Positions 47,870 to 56,517 of a stretch of 64,000 bases of DNA are shown here, in pieces (within the stretch, counting starts at the first letter, position 1; every line of letters starts with the position of its first letter). The notes below the pieces were generated by a model, which had not been told where the DNA came from, made no database searches, and saw nothing but the letters and a program-made list of their open reading frames with translations. The stretch covers positions 124,001-188,000 of the forward strand of contig NZ_FLKH01000010.1 in NCBI RefSeq assembly GCF_900086715.1, read 5' to 3'. The position numbers and the translations under genes are program-made. Source of the stretch: Gracilibacillus timonensis. Lineage in GTDB: Bacteria > Bacillota > Bacilli > Bacillales > Amphibacillaceae.

Positions 47870-49024
47870 CTATAAAATAATATGATCGATAAAATAGTTC
47901 TTCATATGTATAGCCGCCCCTAGTATAATTCCCTCATCTTTACTGTTGGTTATCTGTACATCAAAAGTGCCGTGCGCAAGATTCCAAATCGTGGAAGGGT
48001 ATTCTTTCAGTAATTCCTTTTGAATATAGGGGTGATTCTCAATAAGAGATCCCGATAAAATAACTACATCTGGATTATAAGAACAAACCGTATTATTAAT
48101 GGCAATCGCAGCATACTTAATTGCCTTATCCACTAAATTCTTCGCCCAAACCTCTCCCTTTTCTATTTCATTGATCAGTTCGGTAATTGTTGCTACATTT
48201 TTTACCTTTGCCGCTTCATTTAACAGGAATGGTTCTGCGATATAGGTTTGCAAACAACCGAAGTTACCGCATGGGCAGTATGTACCATTAGGATCTACAA
48301 TCGTATGACCAATTTCTCCGGCAAAATTAGATTTACCACGATTAATCTCATTATGACTGATCAAGGCAGAACCAACACCACTGCCAAAACCGATAACTGC
48401 CAAATGCTCCACACCATCATCTGCTAGTTTATATTCGGATATCGCCTTCATTTTTAATTCATTATCGACTTGTACCGGAATACCTAACTGCTCTTGGATT
48501 TTTTCTTTCAGAGGATAGTTCTTCCATTGTAATTGAACCGAAAACTCCACTATCCCTTCCTCAGGTTCTATAATGCCCGGCAACCCAACACATAATCCTA
48601 AAATATGATTATCTGCTAGCTGGAATTGCTTCTTGATCATCATAATTTCTTCTTTGATCTGCTGAATCACCAATTCTGGCAGTGGTTCTTTTAACGCTAC
48701 AGTTTTTTTGAAGATCATCTCCTCATCAAAGTTCATTAAACCAATTCGCAAACCAAAAACATCTAATTCAACCCCAATGAAGTAGATACCATTCTTATTT
48801 AAGGTAAAGTAATTTGCTTTTCGACCAACTTGTTGTCGATCCAGTGCCACTTCTTCAATCAAATGTTTTTCACTCAGCAATGCTACGATACGCGAAGCAG
48901 ATGTGGCACTCATTTTCATATACTTAGAGATTTCTGCCCGAGAAATTGGTCCATGATCGGAAATCAGCTTTAGAACCAACCTGACATTTTCATGTTTAAG
49001 AAAATTATGATTTTTAACTTCCAT
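47870..49024 (-). CDS. ROK family transcriptional regulator
   Basis: The 384-residue protein has an N-terminal winged helix (GPISRAEISKYMKMSATSASRIV) and a ROK domain with GFGSGVGSALI, the zinc-type motif GHTIVDPNGTYCPCGNFGCL and acidic ATP/sugar-type sites. ROK regulators of the NagC/XylR type sense sugars, so its lead position in a peptide/asparagine cassette is unusual. ATG 49024 follows AAGGGG; further upstream codons are unlikely to be used. Confidence 0.85.
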   Translation of the reverse strand: MEVKNHNFLKHENVRLVLKLISDHGPISRAEISKYMKMSATSASRIVALLSEKHLIEEVALDRQQVGRKANYFTLNKNGIYFIGVELDVFGLRIGLMNFDEEMIFKKTVALKEPLPELVIQQIKEEIMMIKKQFQLADNHILGLCVGLPGIIEPEEGIVEFSVQLQWKNYPLKEKIQEQLGIPVQVDNELKMKAISEYKLADDGVEHLAVIGFGSGVGSALISHNEINRGKSNFAGEIGHTIVDPNGTYCPCGNFGCLQTYIAEPFLLNEAAKVKNVATITELINEIEKGEVWAKNLVDKAIKYAAIAINNTVCSYNPDVVILSGSLIENHPYIQKELLKEYPSTIWNLAHGTFDVQITNSKDEGIILGAAIHMKNYFIDHIIL

Positions 49025-49477
49025 ATCCATCCCCTTATTAACAAATTGGTATAAATTAAAGTAAAAACACTTCAAAAAAACCAAAATTTAACGATTAATT
49101 CGTTTATACACCATTAATTTCTCCACAATTGTTATAAACAGATTAATTTAATTCGGTTAATTTGTCAAATTTTTTTGAAAATTGTCTGTTTTTATTTAAG
49201 ATAATATGATGATCATTTAGTGGGGTTAAATCTTTATGTTTTTTATTTCAAAAAATTAGGGGTGGACATACTTATACTGGAATTGTTACAAAGACCAACT
49301 CTAGTATAATGATTGTGTCTTTTTACATCTATATAGTTGAAAGATAATCTGACAATCTTTCAATTAATGGGTAGAAAACTGTTTTTCAGACTACCTCTGG
49401 TAATTGTAAATATTAGTTCTTTTGTTAATTAATAGATTTGTGAAATTTTCTGAGATTAGCTTTTCAAAGATAGCCTT
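49025..49477. other. ROK promoter region and gene-free DNA
   Basis: Minus-strand promoter candidate -35 TTGACA (49168-49163), 17-bp spacer, -10 TAATCT (49145-49140). GATTAATT-type words recur around it (49090-49160), possible ROK sites. A perfect inverted repeat TTGAAAGAT-N9-ATCTTTCAA is at 49337-49363. No gene seen. Confidence 0.45.
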
Positions 49478-50266
49478 TTGCCATTAGGAAGGATAGATGT
49501 AATAGTAATCAACCAAGTCGCTGTACTACGTAGTATTTTGGACAGCGTTTCGTGTGTTGATTGCTTTCTTTTTAGTATCGGCGAACAGTTTTTTTACACT
49601 TTTTTGAGAACAATCATATGGTTACTAATGAGCGCTTGTTTTCTTTTACTTGTAAGTGGATGCAGGTCAACAGACTTATTTGGTATTTTCACAGCCATCG
49701 AGGCATCGGCTATTTGTGTGGTATACGCCTTATTCTTGGCATTAGTATATCATCGCACCTTGACAATCAAACAATTACCCGCCGTATTGGTCAAAGCAGT
49801 CGAAATGTCTGGTGTTGTGATGCTGCTTATCGCGGTTTCATCGATGATGTCATTCGCGATGTCATTTACCGGTATTCCGGGTGCTCTCAGTCAATTTATC
49901 CTGAATTTATCTGCCAACCCTATTGTGATCTTATTGATGATTAATCTCATCTTGCTGCTAATCGGTATGTTTATGGATATTGCACCAGCTATTCTGATAT
50001 TCACACCGATCTTCTTACCGATTGCGGAAGGGCTTGGCATTGATCCACTACACTTCGGGATGTTCTTTATCTTGAACTTGTGTATTGGTACGATCACACC
50101 ACCAGTTGGAACTGGGCTATTTGTCGGGGCAATGGTTGGAAAAGAAAAAGTAGAGCATTTGATTAAACCATTGATGCCATTCTATATAGCGATGTTTGTG
50201 CTATTAATGGTGATCACCTATATCCCGGAGATCAGTCTGTTCCTTCCTCGAATGCTTGATTTGTAA
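49478..50266 (+). pseudogene. Truncated TRAP transporter large permease (DctM remnant)
   Basis: The last 200 residues are a clear DctM C-terminal half: GIFTAIEASAICVVYALFLALVY, ELNLIL-like helices, GMFMDIAPAILIFTPIFLPIA, and LCIGTITPPVGTGLFVG. A complete DctM is about 425 residues with DctP and DctQ genes before it. Here the first half is missing and the leading 60 residues of the frame are not DctM-like; a four-codon insert (TDLF) sits before GIFT. No binding-protein or small-permease gene remains. I read this as a deletion remnant. Confidence 0.82.
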
Positions 50267-50274
50267 AACAAAAT

Positions 50275-50308
50275 CTCACAACTCTATCTAAGGTGGATGG
50301 GTTGTGAG
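50275..50308 (+). terminator. Hairpin after the DctM remnant
   Basis: CTCACAAC / GTTGTGAG with an 18-base loop; the tail is only moderately T-rich. Likely the surviving terminator of the lost TRAP operon. Confidence 0.5.
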
Positions 50309-50421
50309 GTTCCTGTCTTTGTTAAATATCAATGAAAAGGTCACCGCCTTGCGCAATAATCTCATCGGCGCCACACAAAATCACCAAAATTTCTGTTTCA
50401 GGAAGTCTGTCATCTGTCATA

Positions 50422-50613
50422 TCATGACAACACCTTTCCAAACTTTTTTTCGTATAAGTCTCGAATCCATATCTTTACTGGCTCCTTTCATTGTTGTGAT
50501 GGAACAGGCATATTCTTGATTAAACTTTTTGGTGTCATTCTCTGTTCTTTGGCCATTTGAATATCCAGTTGATTCAAACGGTATTTTTTCGCTTCTGCCC
50601 AGACTCTAGACAT
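50422..50613 (-). pseudogene. Small conserved-type gene broken by an in-frame TGA
   Basis: From ATG 50613 the frame reads MSRVWAEAKKYRLNQLDIQM and on to PSQQ, meets TGA at 50490-50488, then continues in the same frame for 21 more residues (KEPVKIWIRDLYEKKFGKVL) to a second TGA at 50424-50422. The joined 63 codons look like a small Bacillaceae protein in which the interrupted position is Trp (TGG), so one G-to-A change would explain it. A weak site (AGGA) precedes the ATG. Function unknown. Confidence 0.65.
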
Positions 50614-50712
50614 GTATTGAATCCTGTCTCCTTTTGGTATAATATAGCTTTAATGGAAAACAGATAACCTCCATCAAACAAAAAAATAACATGGGGAAGG
50701 AAGAGAATAAAT

Positions 50713-51735
50713 ATGGAAAATAAATATAAAATCATCGGCTATGTTGGGGATAACGAATTACCAGAATTACGCGAAGAGGATGCTCTTAAATTAACCCATA
50801 TCAATATTGCTTTTGGGCATGTAAAGCACAATGAAATCAGTATCACTCATTTAAAACATCTGGATCAATTGAAAAAAATCAAAGCGATCAATCCAGCAAT
50901 TACTATTTTGCTCTCAGTGGGCGGCTGGAGTGCGGGTGGATTCTCTGAAGCGGCTGCTACTGCTGTTGGAAGAGAAAAGATGGCAGCAAGTGCTGCACGC
51001 ATTGTAAGCGAGTACGAAGCCCTAGATGGCATTGATTTGGATTGGGAATATCCATGTTATGACGAAGCTGGTATCGGTTCGTCTCCAGCTGACAAAGAGA
51101 ACTTCACCTATCTTTTACAACAAATCAGAGAAGCATTAGATGGACTGGATAAACATGCCTTACTAACCATCGCGACAGGCGCCGATCAATATTATATCGA
51201 TGGGACAGAGATGGATAAGGTTGAGCAGTATCTAGATTATATTCAACTCATGACCTATGATATGCGTGGCGGATTTCAAGTACTTACCGGACATCATACC
51301 AACCTCTATACACCAACAGGAGATTTATTCCGGATCAGTGTCAATCAATCCGTCCGTTTATTTGTCGAAGCAGGTGTGCCACGCCACAAGATTGTCATTG
51401 GTGCCGCCTTCTATTCCCGTATGTGGAAGGATGTACCGAATAAAAACAATGGTTACTTGCAAATGTCACCCGGTTCTGGAGGTTATGGTCCTTCCTTTAC
51501 TGAACTTGCTTCAGATTATATCGATACCAATGGATTTACTCGATTCTGGGATGACGAAGCTAAGGCACCATTCCTATTTGACGGTAGTACTTTTATTTCC
51601 TATGATGATGAAGTATCGATTACGCATAAATGCCACTATGTTCATCTGGAAGGATTAGCTGGCATTATGTTCTGGGAATATAAGTGTGATAAGACGTATC
51701 GGTTATTGGATGCGATGCATAGGGCAAATAGTTAG
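50713..51735 (+). CDS. GH18 family glycosidase without signal peptide
   Basis: The 340-residue protein is one GH18 barrel: LLSVGGWSAGGFSEAA for the SxGG motif (about residues 77-92) and the catalytic DGIDLDWEYP (about 114-123) with Glu as acid; later MTYDMRG and GAAFYSRMW. There is no secretion signal or carbohydrate-binding module, so it works inside the cell, probably on imported chitooligosaccharides or similar N-acetylglucosamine oligomers. ATG follows GGGGAAGGAAG. NagB and PTS genes nearby fit amino sugar use. Confidence 0.88.
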   Translation: MENKYKIIGYVGDNELPELREEDALKLTHINIAFGHVKHNEISITHLKHLDQLKKIKAINPAITILLSVGGWSAGGFSEAAATAVGREKMAASAARIVSEYEALDGIDLDWEYPCYDEAGIGSSPADKENFTYLLQQIREALDGLDKHALLTIATGADQYYIDGTEMDKVEQYLDYIQLMTYDMRGGFQVLTGHHTNLYTPTGDLFRISVNQSVRLFVEAGVPRHKIVIGAAFYSRMWKDVPNKNNGYLQMSPGSGGYGPSFTELASDYIDTNGFTRFWDDEAKAPFLFDGSTFISYDDEVSITHKCHYVHLEGLAGIMFWEYKCDKTYRLLDAMHRANS

Positions 51736-51777
51736 CAGAGGAAAGCCCCGTGGCGAATTTTCATTACAAACACAATC

Positions 51778-51812
51778 AGCCTGAATTCATATCAATAATG
51801 AATTCAGGCTTC
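51778..51812. terminator. Bidirectional hairpin between GH18 and EIIA genes
   Basis: AGCCTGAATTCAT and ATGAATTCAGGCT are a perfect 13-bp stem with a 7-base loop between convergent genes. Confidence 0.8.
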
Positions 51813-51834
51813 ATGATGTACTGTTCTTTTTTGT

Positions 51835-52323
51835 TTATTTCAATTTTAACTCAATAATTTCTTTTCCCCGTTCTATTTTTCCTTTTTGCGCAACGGCCTG
51901 CTCTTCGATCTTATCGACAAAATTGGTGAATGCTAGAACAGTCGTCGTCTTTTTACCCTTCTCCTCTATTAGAGCTAAATCAAAATCACCTATTTTATCG
52001 TTGACTTGCAATCTGTCACCTTCACTGACCTCGATATGGAATCCTTCTCCTTTGAGTTCAACCGTTTCTAGACCTAAATGCAAAAGCACTTCCACACCTT
52101 CATCCGTTATCAGTCCAACAGCATGTTTTGTAGGGAAAACCTGGGCCACTTCACCTGCTATAGGAGAAAATACTTCTCCTGAAGTCGGAATAAAGCCTAC
52201 TCCTTCTCCCATCATTTTTTGCGAAAATACTGGGTCAGGGACTTCTTCTAATGGAATAAGTTCACCGTTTAAAGGGCTATAGATGGTAAGTTCTTTCTTC
52301 TTTTTCTTTTTATTAAAAAACAT
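51835..52323 (-). CDS. PTS EIIA component, glucose family
   Basis: Phosphocarrier that passes phosphate from HPr to EIIB. The 162-residue single-domain protein has the family pattern PLNGELIPLEEVPDPVFS, the first His H67 (PTKHAVGL), and the phosphorylated H82 in LLHLGLETVELKG. A run of nine Lys/Asn at the N-terminus is unusual and could bind membrane or nucleic acid. ATG follows GGAGGCG. The EIICB at 54.6 kb lacks an IIA domain and is the probable partner. Confidence 0.9.
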   Translation of the reverse strand: MFFNKKKKKKELTIYSPLNGELIPLEEVPDPVFSQKMMGEGVGFIPTSGEVFSPIAGEVAQVFPTKHAVGLITDEGVEVLLHLGLETVELKGEGFHIEVSEGDRLQVNDKIGDFDLALIEEKGKKTTTVLAFTNFVDKIEEQAVAQKGKIERGKEIIELKLK

Positions 52324-52370
52324 ATATTCAACGCCTCCGTTTGTATCATCTTATCAATCTATCAGAGGTT

Positions 52371-52414
52371 ATTACGGACAAAGTGGCGTTTCCCTTCCTG
52401 TTTAGTCCGTAAGA
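52371..52414 (+). repeat. Single copy of the dispersed stem-loop repeat
   Basis: ATTACGGACAAA ... TTTAGTCCGTAAGAT with a divergent core (GTGGCGTTTCCC). Arms pair over 10 bp with the outer ACGGAC / GTCCGT kept. Between the EIIA gene and the amidohydrolase, both minus strand. Confidence 0.7.
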
Positions 52415-52470
52415 TCAAACTTTTTAAATATGCACTACAAACAACCGATTGACCTGTTTACCTGATTAAC

Positions 52471-53733
52471 TTAATCTTGTTGACAAAGTTTCTTCACAGT
52501 ATGCAGCATGACCTCTATACCTTTTTGCAAATCTTCATAGTCAGTCCACTCATCAGGGTGATGACTAATCCCATCTTTACTTGGTACATAGATCATATTT
52601 GTTGGCACGTATTCTGCGGTGATCATCGCGTCATGACCCGTTCCTTTATTGATAATCATGCTGCTATAATTTAGCTGCTCACATACTTCTTCCATTAATT
52701 TCACAGTTTCTTTATCCATAACACTTGGAGGAGTAGGATTTGGATACCCAATTCGAGCTCTCTCTGTTATTTCCACTTTCACATTTGTGTCCATTTCAAT
52801 AGTTTCCACAATCTTCTTGAGTTCCTCTAATACGTCTACTTTATCTAGAATAGCTTTATCCATTGTTCGGATTTCCACTGATATTTCGGCAAATTCAGGT
52901 ACATATTGATTGGAGTTTGGGGTCACATTAATCATGCCAACTGTCCCGGTAATCCCATCTCCTAGTCCCTTTACCAGTTCATCCAGTGCCAATATAAATT
53001 TAGAGGCAGCAATTAACGCATCTTGTCTAGTATCCATCGCAGCAGTCGAATCTTCAAATTTACCATGAAAACGAATCATATACCTGCCAATTCCAGCAAG
53101 GTATTCAACTAATCCAATATCTGTTTGCTGTGCTTCCAAGTTGGGACCTTGCTCGATATGAAGTTCCAAAAATGATTTAACCTGGCTCATCTCTCTCTTA
53201 GCAGCTTCTAAATCAGGTTCCAAACCATAATTTTTCATTGCTTCTCGTTTGGTTTCGCCGAATCTATTGGTCGCCATATCCAATTCTTTTTCGGTAAGTG
53301 TACCTACCATTGCCCTTGAATTTGAAACCCCACTTCCTGGGCCAAAGGTTTCTCCTTCTTCCGCGTTCATGGCAATGATCTCTATCGGATAGTCGTTCTC
53401 TATATGATTTTCTTCCAATACACGAAGCGTTTCTAAAGCGGCAATCACCCCTGCTGTTCCATCAAAACGACCACCATTTACGACAGAGTCATAATGTGAC
53501 CCGATAATAATCGTTGGCGCATCAGGATTTTTACCTTCTCGCTGGCCAAATACCGTTGCAAAGGCATCTTCATATACGTCAAGTCCGATTTTTTCCATTT
53601 CTTTTTTTAAGTAATCTTTTGCCATTTGATCCTCTTTACTGTAGGAAGATCTTGTCACACCCTTTCCTGGAGTGGATGTGTACGTTGCTAATGTTTCAAT
53701 ATCATTGATGATTCTATCTAAATTTGTATGCAT
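52471..53733 (-). CDS. Zn-dependent M20 amidohydrolase (HyuC/AllC-like)
   Basis: The 420-residue protein has GSHYDSVVNGGRFDGTAGV (first metal ligands), NAEEGETFGPG (catalytic Glu pair), FLELHIEQGP and the C-terminal GTGHDAM. This pattern marks N-carbamoyl-L-amino acid hydrolases, allantoate and beta-ureidopropionate amidohydrolases. No purine or hydantoin genes are near, so the substrate is open. ATG follows GGAGG. It lies 47 bases downstream of nagB on the same strand and may be co-transcribed. Confidence 0.85.
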   Translation of the reverse strand: MHTNLDRIINDIETLATYTSTPGKGVTRSSYSKEDQMAKDYLKKEMEKIGLDVYEDAFATVFGQREGKNPDAPTIIIGSHYDSVVNGGRFDGTAGVIAALETLRVLEENHIENDYPIEIIAMNAEEGETFGPGSGVSNSRAMVGTLTEKELDMATNRFGETKREAMKNYGLEPDLEAAKREMSQVKSFLELHIEQGPNLEAQQTDIGLVEYLAGIGRYMIRFHGKFEDSTAAMDTRQDALIAASKFILALDELVKGLGDGITGTVGMINVTPNSNQYVPEFAEISVEIRTMDKAILDKVDVLEELKKIVETIEMDTNVKVEITERARIGYPNPTPPSVMDKETVKLMEEVCEQLNYSSMIINKGTGHDAMITAEYVPTNMIYVPSKDGISHHPDEWTDYEDLQKGIEVMLHTVKKLCQQD

Positions 53734-53780
53734 GATGTTTCCTCCATTTAAATCTGTTACAACTAACTGATTGCCTCCCC

Positions 53781-54509
53781 TTATTCCTTGGTTAATAAAG
53801 AAGCTGCGTCCTCATCTACAATTACCACAGCATTTTCACAATTTCTCAGAACACTTGCAGGGCAATCAGGAGTGACCTCTCCTTCCACTAAATCCTTCAC
53901 TGCTTGAGCTTTATGCTTACCGGATACTAATAACAGTACTGTTTCTGCTTCTGTGATCTCTTTTAATCCTAATGTCAGCATTTCAGTTGGTGCTTCTTCA
54001 CGCGTAATACCATACTCTTTCATCGTTGATTGGATAGTAGACTCATGGTGCTCTGCTAAAAACATCGTGGTATCAAATGGTGTACCTGGCTCATTCGCTC
54101 CCAGATGGGCATTAGTCCCCAAGCCTAGCAACTGAATGTCTCTAGGATACGTTGCTAATAACTCTTTATATCGCTTGATTTCACTCTCTACATCGTCGGT
54201 CGAACCATCCATCAAAAAGAGATGTTTCGGTTGTTGCTCGATATTATTGAACAACCTTTGGTTCATGAAATTTCGAACCGTATAAACAGCATCTTTAGGT
54301 CCGATGTATTCATCCAAGCTCATGATTGTTGCATCGCTAATATCTAACCCTTGATTGATCGCCTCAACAAGATATTGAAATAGCCCCTTTGGTGTCCCCC
54401 CCGTATTTAAAGAAACAACTGGTGATTCTTTTGTTTCCATTACTTTCTTGATTTGTTCAAATCCTTTTTGTGACATTTCTTCATAGTCTTTTACATAAAT
54501 TACTTCCAT
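53781..54509 (-). CDS. nagB: Glucosamine-6-phosphate deaminase
   Basis: Converts glucosamine-6-phosphate to fructose-6-phosphate and ammonia. The 242-residue protein has SLNTGGTPKGLFQYL (phosphate loop), SLDEYIG (catalytic Asp), and GLGTNAHLGANEPGTPFD with the His-Asn loop; AHLGANEP differs slightly from the usual GHIGFNEP. Start taken at ATG 54509; a GTG at 54518 is inside an inverted repeat and is less likely. Together with the PTS it would channel imported amino sugars into glycolysis; nagA is not in the window. Confidence 0.88.
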   Translation of the reverse strand: MEVIYVKDYEEMSQKGFEQIKKVMETKESPVVSLNTGGTPKGLFQYLVEAINQGLDISDATIMSLDEYIGPKDAVYTVRNFMNQRLFNNIEQQPKHLFLMDGSTDDVESEIKRYKELLATYPRDIQLLGLGTNAHLGANEPGTPFDTTMFLAEHHESTIQSTMKEYGITREEAPTEMLTLGLKEITEAETVLLLVSGKHKAQAVKDLVEGEVTPDCPASVLRNCENAVVIVDEDAASLLTKE

Positions 54510-54515
54510 ATTATT

Positions 54516-54540
54516 CACTAAAATATGCTGTATTTTAGTG
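54516..54540 (-). promoter_or_regulatory. Perfect inverted repeat between the ribosome site and nagB start
   Basis: CACTAAAATA-N5-TATTTTAGTG is a perfect 10-bp inverted repeat. On the mRNA the AAGGAGGG site (54554-54547) lies before it and ATG 54509 after it, 37 nt apart in line but about 12 nt if the hairpin forms. It may be a translational element or a GntR operator. Confidence 0.55.
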
Positions 54541-54612
54541 AGTTTTCCCTCCTTCTATTTTCATTTATTTTCTATCGGAAATGGATTGCTCAGCACTCTC
54601 CATTCCAATATA

Positions 54613-56223
54613 CTAGGCATTTTTTACGGCACTTTTCAATGCTCGAGCCGCTTGTTCCACTTTTGCTCCATACACTATTTGAATATTATTTTTATCAATG
54701 ACTACTATCCCCATTGATCCAGTTCGTTTCACCTTAGCTTCGTCGACTAAACTCGTATCTTCTAAAACTAACCTTAATCTGGATATACAGTTATCAATGT
54801 CAGTAATGTTTTCTTTTCCACCGATCGCCTCCATAATTTGGACTCCTAAGTCATCCTTATCCATCGTGCTTTCAGAGGCACTCTCCATGGTATCTTCGTC
54901 TGTATCATCATCACCATTACTATCTTCTCTTCCTGGTGTCTTGATATTGAATTTCTCAATCACAAACTTGAATACGAAATAATAAATGACAGAATAACAT
55001 AAACCGACAGCAACAATGATTGGCCATTTCGTATAGGTACCTTGTAATATACCAAATATCGTTAAATCGATTAATCCCCCAGCGGCATTCCCGACGGCCA
55101 CTCCAAATAGGGTCATTAACATGAAGGATAGCCCGGCCATAAGAGCATGGAATATCCACAAGATTGGAGAAATAAAAATAAAGGCAAACTCAATCGGTTC
55201 GGTAATACCCGTTGCAAATGTCGTTAATCCAGCTGCAATCAACATCCCTTTCACTTTTCTGCGTTTTTCAGGCTTAGCCGCTTTGTACATCGCAAACGCT
55301 GCGGCAGGAAGTCCGAATACTTGGAATGCATGAACACCTTGTGATAGAAAACGTGTTGCGTCTCTCATGATACCCATATCAGGATTATCCAAAGACAGCT
55401 GTGCATTAAATATGTTGAGTGCACCGGATACTAATTGACCATCAATCTCCGCGGTACCTCCAAATGGAGTGAAGCGAAGCAGCTGATTCAATACATGGTG
55501 TAAACCGGTTGGAATTAATAAACGCTCTGAAAAACCATAAAGAAACGTTCCAAATGCCCCTGATGTACTGATTAAACTACCCAGACTATTAATTACCTCA
55601 TTAAAATATGGCCAGATAAAATACATCACAATTGATACAAATGGCATAGTCGCGATAATCATAATGGGAACAAAACGGTTGCCACTAAAGAAACTGAAAG
55701 CCGCTGGCAGTTGCTGTGTATGAAATTTATTATGAATAAACGCTGTCCACAATCCTACCAAAATCCCACTAAAAATACTCATTCGGAAGGTAAACACACC
55801 TAGTACGGTTTCATAAGCAGATGAAATTTGGAATGCTTCCACTTCCGAGTGACCCTGATCCATCAAATATTCTACAGAAGTTGTTGCACCAGTTATGCCG
55901 TTTAATTCTAATAGAAAGCTAATTACGACATTAAATAACATAAAACCTATAACAACAGCAAGCCCCGCTATCTCTTTGTCGTCTCTCGCTAAACCAGTCG
56001 CTACCGAAATAGCAAATAGAATTGGTAATAAACTAAACATCGTTGAAACAATCGCTTGGACTCCATCTATAAAGGTTTGTACGTAATAGGCCTCAGATAT
56101 GGTTTCTCCTACAAGACTTGGATTTTGCAAAATAGATACAATCCCTAAGAGTAAACCGGAAGCAATAATTATAGATAGAGGACCCAATAAAGTTCTCCCA
56201 AACTTTTGGATCATCGTTCTCAT
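54613..56223 (-). CDS. PTS EIICB transporter, glucose/N-acetylglucosamine family
   Basis: Membrane sugar permease and kinase of 536 residues: EIIC core (about residues 1-420, ten hydrophobic segments, GITEPIEFAFIFISP near 320 as the sugar-site loop), an acidic linker (DSNGDDDTDEDT), and EIIB (about 455-536) with the phosphorylated C479 in DNCISRLRLVLED. There is no IIA domain. Substrate within the glucose/maltose/GlcNAc family is undecided; nagB directly downstream favours an amino sugar. ATG follows GGAG. Confidence 0.9.
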   Translation of the reverse strand: MRTMIQKFGRTLLGPLSIIIASGLLLGIVSILQNPSLVGETISEAYYVQTFIDGVQAIVSTMFSLLPILFAISVATGLARDDKEIAGLAVVIGFMLFNVVISFLLELNGITGATTSVEYLMDQGHSEVEAFQISSAYETVLGVFTFRMSIFSGILVGLWTAFIHNKFHTQQLPAAFSFFSGNRFVPIMIIATMPFVSIVMYFIWPYFNEVINSLGSLISTSGAFGTFLYGFSERLLIPTGLHHVLNQLLRFTPFGGTAEIDGQLVSGALNIFNAQLSLDNPDMGIMRDATRFLSQGVHAFQVFGLPAAAFAMYKAAKPEKRRKVKGMLIAAGLTTFATGITEPIEFAFIFISPILWIFHALMAGLSFMLMTLFGVAVGNAAGGLIDLTIFGILQGTYTKWPIIVAVGLCYSVIYYFVFKFVIEKFNIKTPGREDSNGDDDTDEDTMESASESTMDKDDLGVQIMEAIGGKENITDIDNCISRLRLVLEDTSLVDEAKVKRTGSMGIVVIDKNNIQIVYGAKVEQAARALKSAVKNA

Positions 56224-56328
56224 GTCTGAATGTCTCCTCTCTCCAGTAGATACAATGATAATAAAATAGTATTTTCCACACTAAATCAGTGGTGTTGCAC
56301 AGTTAAAACAGGTATACAAAGATCTTGC

Positions 56329-56367
56329 TTAAGTACACGATTTATTCAACAGCTTTTTTAAATACAT
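56329..56367 (-). promoter_or_regulatory. Twelve-codon leader frame before the PTS gene
   Basis: ATG 56367 lies eight bases after a perfect AGGAGG and opens MYLKKLLNKSCT, ending TAA at 56329. Such a strong ribosome site with so short a frame suggests a leader peptide, a translated mRNA-stabiliser, or a remnant. It ends about 105 bases before the EIICB start. Confidence 0.4.
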
Positions 56368-56517
56368 AAACAATACCTCCTGATCAATTATTAAATACAA
56401 CTTTAACACTTATTAAAAACAAAATCAACATACATGTATTATATTTGTATTAAATATATCAATTTCATTGGATACATGTTATATTTATAGATAGTATTGG
56501 AGAAAGGTTGGGTTTTC

